From UBA2336 sp046294915 (GTDB lineage: Bacteria > Bacteroidota > Bacteroidia > Cytophagales > Cyclobacteriaceae): a DNA stretch of 64,000 nt. The stretch is from contig JBKBOE010000002.1 of NCBI GenBank assembly GCA_046294915.1, forward strand, positions 1 through 64,000, written 5' to 3'. Below are positions 43,557 through 52,022 of the stretch, piece by piece. Every line of letters begins with the position of its first letter. Positions within the stretch are counted from its first letter, which is position 1. The position numbers were made by a program, and so were the translations under genes. The notes under the pieces were generated by a model. The model worked only from the letters and a program-made list of their open reading frames with translations. It did no database searches and was not told the DNA's origin.

Positions 43557-45779
43557 ATGAAACACATCATTACCCTAATGGTATTGATGCGGGTTATTCT
43601 TCCTCATGCCCGTGCCCAGGAGCAGAAGGATACGACCTACATCAATCCCAAAAACTTTATTCTTGACGAAACGGTTATTTCGGCAAGCCGGTGGGAACAG
43701 AATATACGGGAGGTTCCTAACCGCATTGCAAAAATCAGTTCGGCTGCCATTCAGTTTCAAAACCCACAAACTGCAGCTGACCTGCTGGGCGCATCCAACC
43801 AGGTATTTATTCAGAAGAGCCAGCTTGGCGGTGGCAGTCCGATGATTCGCGGATTTGCTACCAATCGTGTGTTGCTGGTAGTTGATGGCGTGCGCATGAA
43901 CAACGCCATCTTCCGGAGTGGAAACGTGCAAAACGTTATCTCGCTGGATGCCGGCACCATTGAGGAATCGGAAGTGATCTTTGGCCCGGGCTCGGTTATC
44001 TACGGCAGCGATGCCATTGGCGGGGTAATGGATTTTCACACGCTAACACCCCGGTTTTCTGAAAGTGGCAAAACCCAACTAAACGCGCATATATTCAGCC
44101 GGTATTCTTCGGCCAACAACGAAGCGACCAATCACCTCAACGTTACTATTGGCTCAAAAAAATGGTCGTGGGTTAGTGCTTATACCCACTCAGACTATAA
44201 TGATTTACTGATGGGCAGCAAGGGGCCCGATGAATACCTCAGGCCTGATTTTCAGCGAAGGGTAAATAACACCGATTCTGTTTTTGTGAACAGCAATCCA
44301 AAGTTGCAGGTACAAACCGGTTACAGCCAGGAAAACGTTTTGCAAAAACTGGCTTTCCGCCCGGCCGAAAACATTACCCTGATGTACGCATTTCATCACT
44401 CCAAAACTTCGGATGTGCCCCGTTACGATCGGCTTATACTGAAAAACACGAGTGGCAACTTTACGAGTGCCGAGTGGTACTATGGTCCGCAGAAATGGCA
44501 GATGCACGTATTGCAAGCAACTTTGGACAAGCCCGGCTTGCTGTGGAGCCACGCCCGATTTACTGTAGCCCGGCAGGAGTATGAAGAAAGCCGGCACACC
44601 CGGAATTTCAATGGTGCCAACCGCACCAACCGGTTTGAACGCGTTACCGCCATTTCGGCAAATGCCGATATGGATAAAGTCCTTTCGGAGCGGGCAAATC
44701 TGTTTTATGGCCTGGAGTATGTGAGAAACAACGTGGGTTCAACAGCCTTTCGCGAAAACGTAAACAACGGAGATATTTCCACGGCAACCACCCGTTATCC
44801 CGATGGTTCAACCTGGCAATCTATAGCCGGTTATGCCAGTGTTCGATACAAACTCAGCGATCAGGTTTTGCTGAACGGAAGCGCACGGATTACGAACGCG
44901 CACACCGAGGCAACCTACGATACAGCTTTGTTTGACTTTCCGTTTGTTTCAGCGAGTTTAAACAACACTGCTCTCAACGGAAGCCTTGGGCTTGTTTACA
45001 ATCCAAATCCGGACTTGAAAGTATACACCAATCTTTCTTCCGGCTTTCGTGCACCTAATGTGGATGACATTGGTAAAGTGTTCGATTCACAACCCGGCAG
45101 TGTGGTAGTTCCCAATCCCGACCTTGAACCGGAACTTGCGTATAATGCCGAAATCGGCACAACCGGTCGTTTCAGAACCTTGGAGTTAGACGCTGCCGCT
45201 TATTACACCGTTATCAATAATGCTATAGCCCGCGCCCCCGGTACATTTAATGGTGAGGACAGTATATTTTATGACGGTGTGTACAGCCGGGTACTCTCAC
45301 AGCAGAATATCAGTTCAGTAAAAGTTGCGGGTTTTCAACTTGGCTTGCGGTGGAGCATAGCACGCTACTGGCTGCTCACATCACATCTTAACTATCAAAA
45401 AGGCGAAGAAACCTATCCGGGTGTTACCGGAACCTACTCGCCTACGCACGTTGCCCCTTTGTTTGGAGCTACCCATCTGATTTTCTCCCGGAATGATTTA
45501 CGGGTTGATTTCTATGCAGCCTACAACGGAGAAATCAGCTACGATAACCTTGCCTTATCCGAACGTGCGGATGCACACCTGTATGCAAAGGATGCGAATG
45601 GAAATCCCTACGCGCCTTCGTGGTGGACGCTAAACCTGAAAACATCTTTTCAGGCGGCCCGGTATGTAACCGTTGATGCCGGCATTGAAAACATGCTCGA
45701 CAAACGTTACCGCCCGTATTCTTCAGGCATATCGGCACCAGGCCGAAATGCAATTGTTACCTTACGGTTTAAAATTTAA
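43557..45779 (+). CDS. TonB-dependent outer membrane receptor
   Basis: 740 residues with a signal peptide ending near ARAQ. The plug domain is at about 35-165: AADLLGASNQVFIQKSQLGGGSPMIRGFATNRVLLVVDGVRMNNAIFR is spread over residues 72-125. The barrel follows with SGFRAPNVDDIGKV and the final aromatic-ending strand NAIVTLRFKI. The GGGSPMIRGFATNRVL pattern is closest to heme/hemoglobin-type receptors. No carboxypeptidase-like N-terminal domain or SusD partner exists, so a polysaccharide system is unlikely. The PepSY gene downstream fits iron or heme uptake. Confidence 0.9.
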   Translation: MKHIITLMVLMRVILPHARAQEQKDTTYINPKNFILDETVISASRWEQNIREVPNRIAKISSAAIQFQNPQTAADLLGASNQVFIQKSQLGGGSPMIRGFATNRVLLVVDGVRMNNAIFRSGNVQNVISLDAGTIEESEVIFGPGSVIYGSDAIGGVMDFHTLTPRFSESGKTQLNAHIFSRYSSANNEATNHLNVTIGSKKWSWVSAYTHSDYNDLLMGSKGPDEYLRPDFQRRVNNTDSVFVNSNPKLQVQTGYSQENVLQKLAFRPAENITLMYAFHHSKTSDVPRYDRLILKNTSGNFTSAEWYYGPQKWQMHVLQATLDKPGLLWSHARFTVARQEYEESRHTRNFNGANRTNRFERVTAISANADMDKVLSERANLFYGLEYVRNNVGSTAFRENVNNGDISTATTRYPDGSTWQSIAGYASVRYKLSDQVLLNGSARITNAHTEATYDTALFDFPFVSASLNNTALNGSLGLVYNPNPDLKVYTNLSSGFRAPNVDDIGKVFDSQPGSVVVPNPDLEPELAYNAEIGTTGRFRTLELDAAAYYTVINNAIARAPGTFNGEDSIFYDGVYSRVLSQQNISSVKVAGFQLGLRWSIARYWLLTSHLNYQKGEETYPGVTGTYSPTHVAPLFGATHLIFSRNDLRVDFYAAYNGEISYDNLALSERADAHLYAKDANGNPYAPSWWTLNLKTSFQAARYVTVDAGIENMLDKRYRPYSSGISAPGRNAIVTLRFKI

Positions 45780-45787
45780 ACAACCCA

Positions 45788-45823
45788 AACCTGTCAGGTT
45801 TAAAAAAACCTGACGGGTTTTTA
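45788..45823 (+). terminator. Hairpin terminator between receptor and PepSY genes
   Basis: AACCTGTCAGGTT (45788-45800) pairs over 13 positions, with one G-U pair, with AACCTGACGGGTT (45807-45819); the loop is six nt and T residues follow. It lies only 7 nt before the PepSY gene, so it may partly uncouple the two genes. Confidence 0.82.
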
Positions 45824-45829
45824 AAAAAG

Positions 45830-46405
45830 ATGGACAACAATAAAGCCATAGCCCACACTACACGCTTTTACCGGAAAATCCACAAATGGATTGGTACGTT
45901 TCTTTTCATTTTCTTCTTCTTCATATCGGTTACCGGTTTGCTCTTAGGTTGGAAGAAGCATTCGGGCGGATGGATACTCCCGAAAACGCAAAAAGGTATC
46001 TCTACCAATATGAAAGCCTGGCTTTCGTATGATAGCCTGCATACAATCGCCCTGAAAACATTGCGCGATTCATTTCCCGAAAATACTTCATCTGTATTGG
46101 ATCGGATTGATGCCCGGCCCGATAAAGGTATTGTTAAGTTTGTTTTCAAAAATCATTACACCGAAATGCAGCTTGATTGCACTACGGGAAAGGTGCTTGC
46201 GGTTAATACACGCACTTCAGACATCATTGAGCAAATTCACGATGGCTCCATCCTGGATTATATTTTCAATACCAGCGATGGACAAATAAAACTGGGCTAT
46301 ACCACCATTACAGGCCTTAGTTTGTTGCTGTTAACGTTTACCGGATTTTTCCTGTGGTACAATCCTATAAGGATCAGGGCAAAGAAAGAAAAACTTCAGG
46401 GTTGA
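45830..46405 (+). CDS. PepSY-associated membrane helix protein
   Basis: 191 residues. RFYRKIHKWIGTFLFIFFFFISVTGLLLGW near the start and GYTTITGLSLLLLTFTGFFLWYNP near the end are the two membrane blocks of the PepSY_TM family, with a periplasmic loop between. The first block keeps the HKW histidine typical of heme- or quinone-binding relatives. Such proteins often reduce ferric siderophores or accompany TonB receptors. It overlaps the convergent GH3 gene by 10 nt. Confidence 0.85.
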   Translation: MDNNKAIAHTTRFYRKIHKWIGTFLFIFFFFISVTGLLLGWKKHSGGWILPKTQKGISTNMKAWLSYDSLHTIALKTLRDSFPENTSSVLDRIDARPDKGIVKFVFKNHYTEMQLDCTTGKVLAVNTRTSDIIEQIHDGSILDYIFNTSDGQIKLGYTTITGLSLLLLTFTGFFLWYNPIRIRAKKEKLQG

Positions 46406-47916
46406 ATCATTGAAAGAATATCATCTACGTATTCGCGGCTGTTGGCAAGCCGGGGAACTTTGTTTTGCCCGCCCAGTTTTCCGCGCTTTTTCATCCAGTT
46501 GTAAAACGTGCCCGGTTCAACACTGTGAATTTTAGGGGCCACCAAAGCCAAATCGTGCGAACGCTTGGCATCATAGTCGCTGTTGATTTGGCGTAATGTT
46601 GAATCAAGGATGTGGGTAAAATCCACCATATCAGCCGGTTTTTTTCTAAATTCAATAATCCATTCATGGCCGCCTTTTTTGTTGGCATCGAGAAACACCG
46701 GTGCCGCGGTATAATTATCAATAATGGCACCGGTGGCTTCGCAGGCTTTGGTGATGGCTACTTCGGCATTGTCTATAATTACCTCCTCGCCAAAGGCATT
46801 GATGAAATGTTTTGTCCTTCCGGAGATTTTTATGCGGTACGGTGAAAGCGATGTAAATTTAATCGTGTCGCCAATGTTATACCGCCACAAGCCGGCATTG
46901 GTGGTTATAACCATCGCATAATTTTTCCCCAATTCCACCTCGCGTAAGGGAATTACCTGCTGGCTTGTGTTGCCGGCTTCATCCATTGGTATAAACTCGT
47001 AATAAATGCCGTAGTCGAGCATCAGCAGCATTTCTTCGGAATTGGTTCGGTCCTGGATGCCGAAAAAACCTTCGCTGGCATTGTAAATTTCCCAGTACAC
47101 CATGGCAGGGTTAGGGATAAGATCCTGGAATAATTTCCGGTATGGCTTAAAAGAAACTGCACCATGAAAGAATGTCTCCAGGTTAGGCCATACCTCCATG
47201 ATATTTTTTTTACCGGTTAATTCAACAACCCGTTGAATAAGCAGAATTGTCCAGGTAGGCACACCGGCAATATTGGTAACATTTTCTACAGCGGTTTCTT
47301 TTGCCAGCTTTTCAATTTTTTCTTCCCAGTTGCTCAGCAACGCGGTTTCCAGTTTCGGAGTCCGGATGAACTCAGCCCATACCGGAAGGTTTTGCATGAT
47401 TACAGCCGAAACATCGCCATAGTAAGATGAAGCCGTGGGATCATTTTCGTTTACCTGGTGGCTGCCGCCAACGGCCAGTCCTTTTCCATCGAAAATTTTA
47501 GTGTTAGGGTAATTATTAACATAAATAGAAAGCATGTCTTTACCCCCTTTGAAGTGACAATCTTCAAGTGCTTCATAGGAAACCGGAATAAACTTGCTTC
47601 GTGCATTCGTAGTGCCCGAAGATTTGGAAAACCACTTTATTTCGGTTGGCCATAGTATGTTTTGCTCGCCACGCATGAGTCGTTCAATATAAGGATACAA
47701 CTGCTCGTAGGTGTGAAGAGGAACTTGTTGGCTGTATTGTGTATAGTTTTCAATACTGGCAAATCCATATGTTCTTCCAAACTCAGTTGATTTGCCTGCA
47801 TAAAGGAGTTTTTTGAAGAGTTCTTCCTGCACATCATGGGGGTATTTCATGAAGAGCTCAATCTGATGAATGCGCTTTTTCATGATCCACGTAATGATAG
47901 AATTGATAAAACCCAT
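46396..47916 (-). CDS. GH3 family acyl-adenylating enzyme
   Basis: 506 residues. WFSKSSGTTNARSKFIPVS is the phosphate-binding loop, YNASEGFFGIQD the adenine/ribose region, LRWYNIGDTIKF-like LWRYNIGDTIKFTS and ISGRTKHFINAFGEEVI the later ATP motifs. In plants GH3 enzymes join amino acids to auxin or jasmonate; bacterial members are common in Bacteroidota and have no settled substrate. It ends the operon after lptB (59 nt gap). Confidence 0.9.
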   Translation of the reverse strand: MGFINSIITWIMKKRIHQIELFMKYPHDVQEELFKKLLYAGKSTEFGRTYGFASIENYTQYSQQVPLHTYEQLYPYIERLMRGEQNILWPTEIKWFSKSSGTTNARSKFIPVSYEALEDCHFKGGKDMLSIYVNNYPNTKIFDGKGLAVGGSHQVNENDPTASSYYGDVSAVIMQNLPVWAEFIRTPKLETALLSNWEEKIEKLAKETAVENVTNIAGVPTWTILLIQRVVELTGKKNIMEVWPNLETFFHGAVSFKPYRKLFQDLIPNPAMVYWEIYNASEGFFGIQDRTNSEEMLLMLDYGIYYEFIPMDEAGNTSQQVIPLREVELGKNYAMVITTNAGLWRYNIGDTIKFTSLSPYRIKISGRTKHFINAFGEEVIIDNAEVAITKACEATGAIIDNYTAAPVFLDANKKGGHEWIIEFRKKPADMVDFTHILDSTLRQINSDYDAKRSHDLALVAPKIHSVEPGTFYNWMKKRGKLGGQNKVPRLANSREYVDDILSMIQP

Positions 47917-47975
47917 GGTTCAGGCTGTAGGTCAATCTCAAAGATAAAGGAAAGTAGGGCAGCGGCAACGGCAGG

Positions 47976-48728
47976 CTATGAATTGCCCGGCTGGGTTACT
48001 TTGGCCCTGCGCAATTCAAAGTTTTGTCCAAGGTAAACTTTGCGAACCTGCGGATCGCTGGCCAGATCCTGTGCGGTGCCCGATTTAAATAATTTACCAT
48101 CCACCATCAGGTAGGCTCTGTCGGTAATGGAAAGGGTCTCGTCCACGTTGTGGTCTGTTATCAGAATGCCGATGTTCTTGTTCTTGAGCCGGGACACTAT
48201 GGATTGAATCTCCTCAACGGCAATCGGATCAACTCCTGCAAAGGGTTCATCCAGCAAAACAAACTTTGGATCAACCGCCAGGGCCCTTGCAATTTCAGTT
48301 CGTCTCCGCTCGCCTCCTGAAAGCGACATGCCCAGGCTTTTACGCACTTTATGAAGGCTGAACTCGTCAATCAGTTGGTCCACTTTCTCTTTCCGTTGTT
48401 GTGTGGTGGTATCGCGCATCTCCAACACAGCCAGAATATTTTCTTCAACGGTAAGCTTACGGAACACCGATGCCTCCTGGGCCAGGTACCCAATGCCTTT
48501 GCGTGCCCGCTGGTACATGGGTAACGGTGTGATTTCTTCGGAGTCGAGAAATATTTTTCCTTCGTTGGGTTTAATCAGGCCCACTATCATGTAAAAAGAG
48601 GTGGTCTTGCCGGCCCCGTTCGGGCCCAGCAGTCCAACAATTTCGCCCTGCGCCACTTCTACGGAGACATGATCGACCACCGTGCGGGTTTTATATTTTT
48701 TAACAAGGCTTTCGGCTCGTAATACCAT
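47976..48728 (-). CDS. lptB: LPS export ABC transporter ATP-binding protein
   Basis: 250 residues, complete. Walker A GPNGAGKTT, Q-loop GYLAQEASVFRKLTVEENI, signature LSGGERRRTEIARAL, Walker B FVLLDEPFAGVDPIAV and the His switch ITDHNVDETL are all present. The QEASVFRKL and EPFAGVDP segments separate LptB from other ATPases. It powers LptFG to move lipopolysaccharide toward the outer membrane. It is 3 nt after recJ. Confidence 0.95.
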   Translation of the reverse strand: MVLRAESLVKKYKTRTVVDHVSVEVAQGEIVGLLGPNGAGKTTSFYMIVGLIKPNEGKIFLDSEEITPLPMYQRARKGIGYLAQEASVFRKLTVEENILAVLEMRDTTTQQRKEKVDQLIDEFSLHKVRKSLGMSLSGGERRRTEIARALAVDPKFVLLDEPFAGVDPIAVEEIQSIVSRLKNKNIGILITDHNVDETLSITDRAYLMVDGKLFKSGTAQDLASDPQVRKVYLGQNFELRRAKVTQPGNS

Positions 48729-48731
48729 AGC

Positions 48732-50435
48732 TTAAACATCAAAATTAATATCCTTTACCCGCAACTGGATGCTGGCATTCCCATTGAATACATTTTCTTC
48801 TACCGTAAAAACCATCCTGAAAAGTTCTCCGGCAGCCAGCCGGTCATAGTGTTCGGCCAGGTCAAAGGCAACAGCCTGAAGAACATTCTCATTCCCTTCT
48901 TGCTTTGCCAGAAACCGCAGGTGTTTGTCTTTAAAGTTTGACAAGGCATTGAATACAAACACATTTCGTGCCTCAAACAGGGGTTTGTGGTTTTCCGGGC
49001 CAAAGGGAGCCATCTGTTTTATGAGGTTAAGAAACTTTATGGTGATGGCATCAAACCGTACCGGTACATCCACTTCAATAACCGGGGTCAGCTGGTCAGC
49101 GGTTATCTGCTCTTTAACAACTTTCTCAAAGCGTTGCCTGAACAACTCAAGGTTATCCTTTTCAAGGGTAAGGCCTGCCGCGTATTTATGTCCTCCAAAT
49201 TTTTCGAGCAGATCACTGCATTGTTCAATAGCCCTGTACAAATCAAACCCATTAACACTTCTGGCCGATCCTGTAATCTTTCCGTTTGATTCGGTCAGGA
49301 TAACCGTAGGCCGGTAAAATTTTTCTATACAACGTGCCGCTACGATACCGATGACGCCTTTATGCCAGGTGTTTTTGAACAACACCGTTGAACTGGCCGC
49401 CCTGAGCGATTCATCATGTTCAATCATAGCCAGGGCTTCTTCGGTAATGCTTAAATCAAACTCCCTGCGAAGGTCATTCTTGGTGTCAACATGCTGGGCC
49501 ATTTCTATAGCCTGTGATTCGGTTTTTGAAATAAGCAGTTCAACCGCTGCGCTGGCATGGGCTACGCGGCCGGCTGCATTAATGCGGGGGCCGAGCGTAA
49601 ACACGATCCCCGAAACATCCAGGTCCTGTTTTGAGTTTGAAATTTCTTTTAGCGCTTTGAGCCCGGGTTGCGGATCTTCATTTAGCTTTTTAATTCCGAA
49701 GTATGAAAGAATTCGGTTCTCACCCGTTATGGGTACAATATCCGAGGCAATGCTTACGGCTACCAAATCCAAGTACTGAAAAATCATTTTTTCGTCACCA
49801 TAGCGTCTGGCATAGGCCTGCATTAGCTTAAATCCCAAACCGCAACCGGTCAACTCTTTAAATGGATAGGCACAGTCGTTGCGCTTCGGATCAAGCACTG
49901 CCACTGCATTTGGAATTTTTGCATCAGGCAAATGATGATCGCAGATGATGAAATCAATTCCCCGGCTGTTTGCCAACACCACCATGTCATCGGCTTTGAT
50001 GCCGCAATCCAGTGCGATGATCAATGCAAAATTATTCTCACCGGCATACTCTATTCCGGCCTTTGAAATGCCATACCCTTCCTTGTTGCGATCGGGAATA
50101 TAAACTTCGCAATTCGCATAAAATGCACTAAGGTAATTGTAAACTAAAGCCACTGCAGTGGTGCCGTCAACATCGTAATCTCCGTAGATGAGAATTTTCT
50201 CATTTAAGTCGATGGCCTTCCGAATACGTGTAACTGCTTCGTTCATATCCTTCATCAGAAAAGGATCGTGAAGTTCAGTAAGAGAAGGGCGAAAAAATTT
50301 TCTTGCAGCTTGAATTGAGTTTATGCCTCGTTGTAAAAGAATGGTAGTAAGAAACGGATTAATGTTCAACTCTTTTCCAAGCGCCTGGATTTGCTCAGCA
50401 GGTGGAATTGGCTTATAAACCCAACGTTTGTTCAC
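48732..50435 (-). CDS. recJ: Single-stranded-DNA-specific exonuclease RecJ
   Basis: 567 residues, full length. The DHH phosphoesterase motifs are clear: ILIYGDYDVDGTTAV, ALDCGIKADD, FIICDHHLPDA and VLDPKRNDCAYPFKELTGCG. The DHHA1 part has GSARSVNGFDL and FGGHKYAAGLTL, and an OB domain closes the protein. It degrades single strands from the 5' end in repair and recombination. The start is GTG at 50435, 2 nt after the stop of the glycine-rich protein gene (TGAAGGTG), indicating coupled translation. Confidence 0.95.
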   Translation of the reverse strand: MNKRWVYKPIPPAEQIQALGKELNINPFLTTILLQRGINSIQAARKFFRPSLTELHDPFLMKDMNEAVTRIRKAIDLNEKILIYGDYDVDGTTAVALVYNYLSAFYANCEVYIPDRNKEGYGISKAGIEYAGENNFALIIALDCGIKADDMVVLANSRGIDFIICDHHLPDAKIPNAVAVLDPKRNDCAYPFKELTGCGLGFKLMQAYARRYGDEKMIFQYLDLVAVSIASDIVPITGENRILSYFGIKKLNEDPQPGLKALKEISNSKQDLDVSGIVFTLGPRINAAGRVAHASAAVELLISKTESQAIEMAQHVDTKNDLRREFDLSITEEALAMIEHDESLRAASSTVLFKNTWHKGVIGIVAARCIEKFYRPTVILTESNGKITGSARSVNGFDLYRAIEQCSDLLEKFGGHKYAAGLTLEKDNLELFRQRFEKVVKEQITADQLTPVIEVDVPVRFDAITIKFLNLIKQMAPFGPENHKPLFEARNVFVFNALSNFKDKHLRFLAKQEGNENVLQAVAFDLAEHYDRLAAGELFRMVFTVEENVFNGNASIQLRVKDINFDV

Positions 50436-50437
50436 CT

Positions 50438-51226
50438 TCAGTTTGTTTGAAACGTTACTTGTCCGTCTTTGCCGCGCACGCCTTCTGCACCTTCAGTTCC
50501 GGGGGCACCATCTTTACCGTTTTTACGTGCCGGGCCCAATCCGGCTGAGCCATGGTTGCCACGCTTGCCCCCCTGGCCCGGGCCGCCAGCATAATTCTTA
50601 ATCAGCAGTTTGCTGCCAACCCACTCCTTTACGGTAAGCGCCTGCGGAGATTGAATCAACAAATTTCCGCCATTACCCCCATCGCCACCCCGACCACCAT
50701 TACCGCCATTTCCACCATTACCCCCATTGCAATGAACTGTTCCCGGGCTTCCATCTCCTCCCGCACCGCCAGCCCCGCCATTACCTCCTCGTCCTCCAAT
50801 TAAAATTATGGTGAGTTGTCCATTTATGATCAGGCGATCAAAATACAGAGACAAATTAGTACCACTAACACCAGCCAACCCTTGTGCCCCGCTTGATCCG
50901 TCTGTCCCGCTCTTGCATGGACCTGAGGCGACTGTTCCCGGCCGGCCATTCCGCCCGCTTGCACCGTTTGCTCCAATACCCATTATGCTTGTTGCTTTCC
51001 CGGCAATGATCACTTTCGCGCGGATGTAATTGTCCGTACGAAGGGGGTTTAGCAAGATGGTCGATGAATCCATTAACACCAGTGTATCTGCTACAAGAAT
51101 ATCGGCTTGGTGATCCAGTTTAAACACTTCTTTTGGCCTCACCACCAGTTTTTCGCTGCGGATTTGTGAAAAAACACCCCCGGCACTGCTTACTAAAACC
51201 CCTATTACGAGCAACCACTTTTTCAT
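50438..51226 (-). CDS. Secreted collagen-like glycine-rich protein
   Basis: 262 residues with a signal peptide ending near GVFSQ. Residues about 25-80 form a beta-prone part (VLMDSSTILLNPLRTDNYIRAKVIIAG). Glycine-rich blocks follow: GANGASGRNGRPG, then an NGG/GGN run around residues 150-185 (GGNGGNGGNGGRGGDGG) and a GKDGAPGTEGAEG block near the end. Cysteines are two only. The Gly-X-Y pattern is irregular, so a true collagen triple helix is uncertain; it may be a beta-helix or surface adhesin. The role is unknown. Confidence 0.75.
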   Translation of the reverse strand: MKKWLLVIGVLVSSAGGVFSQIRSEKLVVRPKEVFKLDHQADILVADTLVLMDSSTILLNPLRTDNYIRAKVIIAGKATSIMGIGANGASGRNGRPGTVASGPCKSGTDGSSGAQGLAGVSGTNLSLYFDRLIINGQLTIILIGGRGGNGGAGGAGGDGSPGTVHCNGGNGGNGGNGGRGGDGGNGGNLLIQSPQALTVKEWVGSKLLIKNYAGGPGQGGKRGNHGSAGLGPARKNGKDGAPGTEGAEGVRGKDGQVTFQTN

Positions 51227-51275
51227 TGCTTAATCGGATAATTCAACAGGCAAACGTGCACAATCCCGCGCATTC

Positions 51276-51312
51276 TTAAAAATAAAAAAGCAGCACCGGG
51301 CGGGTACTGCTT
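51276..51312 (-). terminator. Hairpin terminator of the coiled-coil protein gene
   Basis: AAGCAG (51288-51293) pairs with CTGCTT (51307-51312), with an inner ACC/GGT pairing and one mismatch. On the minus strand a T-rich run follows (the A-rich 51280-51289). Confidence 0.75.
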
Positions 51313-51333
51313 GCTGATGCTGACAGGAATTGT

Positions 51334-51966
51334 CTACTCCGTGCCTTGTTTCTTTTCTGCCGTTACGTTTTCCAGAACATCTTTAATTTCAGTGCGCTGG
51401 CCGTCTTTGTACGGTACAATCCAAGCGTCCTTTACGCCCATTTCGCGCATGTATTTTTTAAATTGGTCGGCCTCCCAGTAATCGCGGAAGATGCCAATGG
51501 TAACCCGCTGTGGTTCATTTTCCCTTACCTCACCTCCAAAGTTCGGATTGTTATCAAAATACTTCGACAAGTCTTTGTTTTTGAAAGCACCCACCTGCAC
51601 CTTGAAAACAATACCCTTTGAAAAATCCATCGGGTTAATAACCGGTGATTCTTTTAGCTGGGCAATTTCAGCACGGGCTGCCGTTAGTTGGCCACGCATC
51701 TGCGAAAGCTGGTCTTCGAGTTCGGCAATACGCGCATCTTTGTTGCTCATGGCGCTTTGCATTTCCGAAATCCTGCGGTTTAACGCAGCAACCTGATTGT
51801 CGGCACTTTGCTTGTCTTCCGTTAACTGCTTTAAGTTAGCGGGTTGCTTGGCATATTCCTTGGCTTTTTTCTTCCACTCTTTTTTTTCCTGCTTGGAAAG
51901 CTGGGCGAAAGTTTGCGTGCCCGCAAAAAGTAAAGCCAGACAGAAAAGTAATGTTAATTTTTTCAT
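51334..51966 (-). CDS. Secreted coiled-coil protein with SPOR-like C-terminus
   Basis: 210 residues from the ATG at 51966; the frame extends to 52011. The signal peptide ends near QTFAQ. Residues about 30-110 are a continuous coiled coil (NQVAALNRRISEMQSAMSNKDARIAELEDQLSQM). The end (FKVQVGAFKNKDLSKYFD and RVTIGIFRDYWEADQFKKYMREMGVKDAWIVPY) has two repeats of the SPOR type, which bind peptidoglycan lacking side peptides. This suggests a cell wall or division-site role (inference). Confidence 0.75.
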   Translation of the reverse strand: MKKLTLLFCLALLFAGTQTFAQLSKQEKKEWKKKAKEYAKQPANLKQLTEDKQSADNQVAALNRRISEMQSAMSNKDARIAELEDQLSQMRGQLTAARAEIAQLKESPVINPMDFSKGIVFKVQVGAFKNKDLSKYFDNNPNFGGEVRENEPQRVTIGIFRDYWEADQFKKYMREMGVKDAWIVPYKDGQRTEIKDVLENVTAEKKQGTE

Positions 51967-52022
51967 TGTCAGGAGTTTAAAAAGTTTACTAAAAGTACAA
52001 AATATTTTCAATTTCCTATTTT

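Noticed and set aside
50650..50800. DNA tandem repeat or CRISPR-like array
   Set aside because: The repetition comes from Gly/Asn codons inside the glycine-rich protein; there are no unique spacers of equal length.
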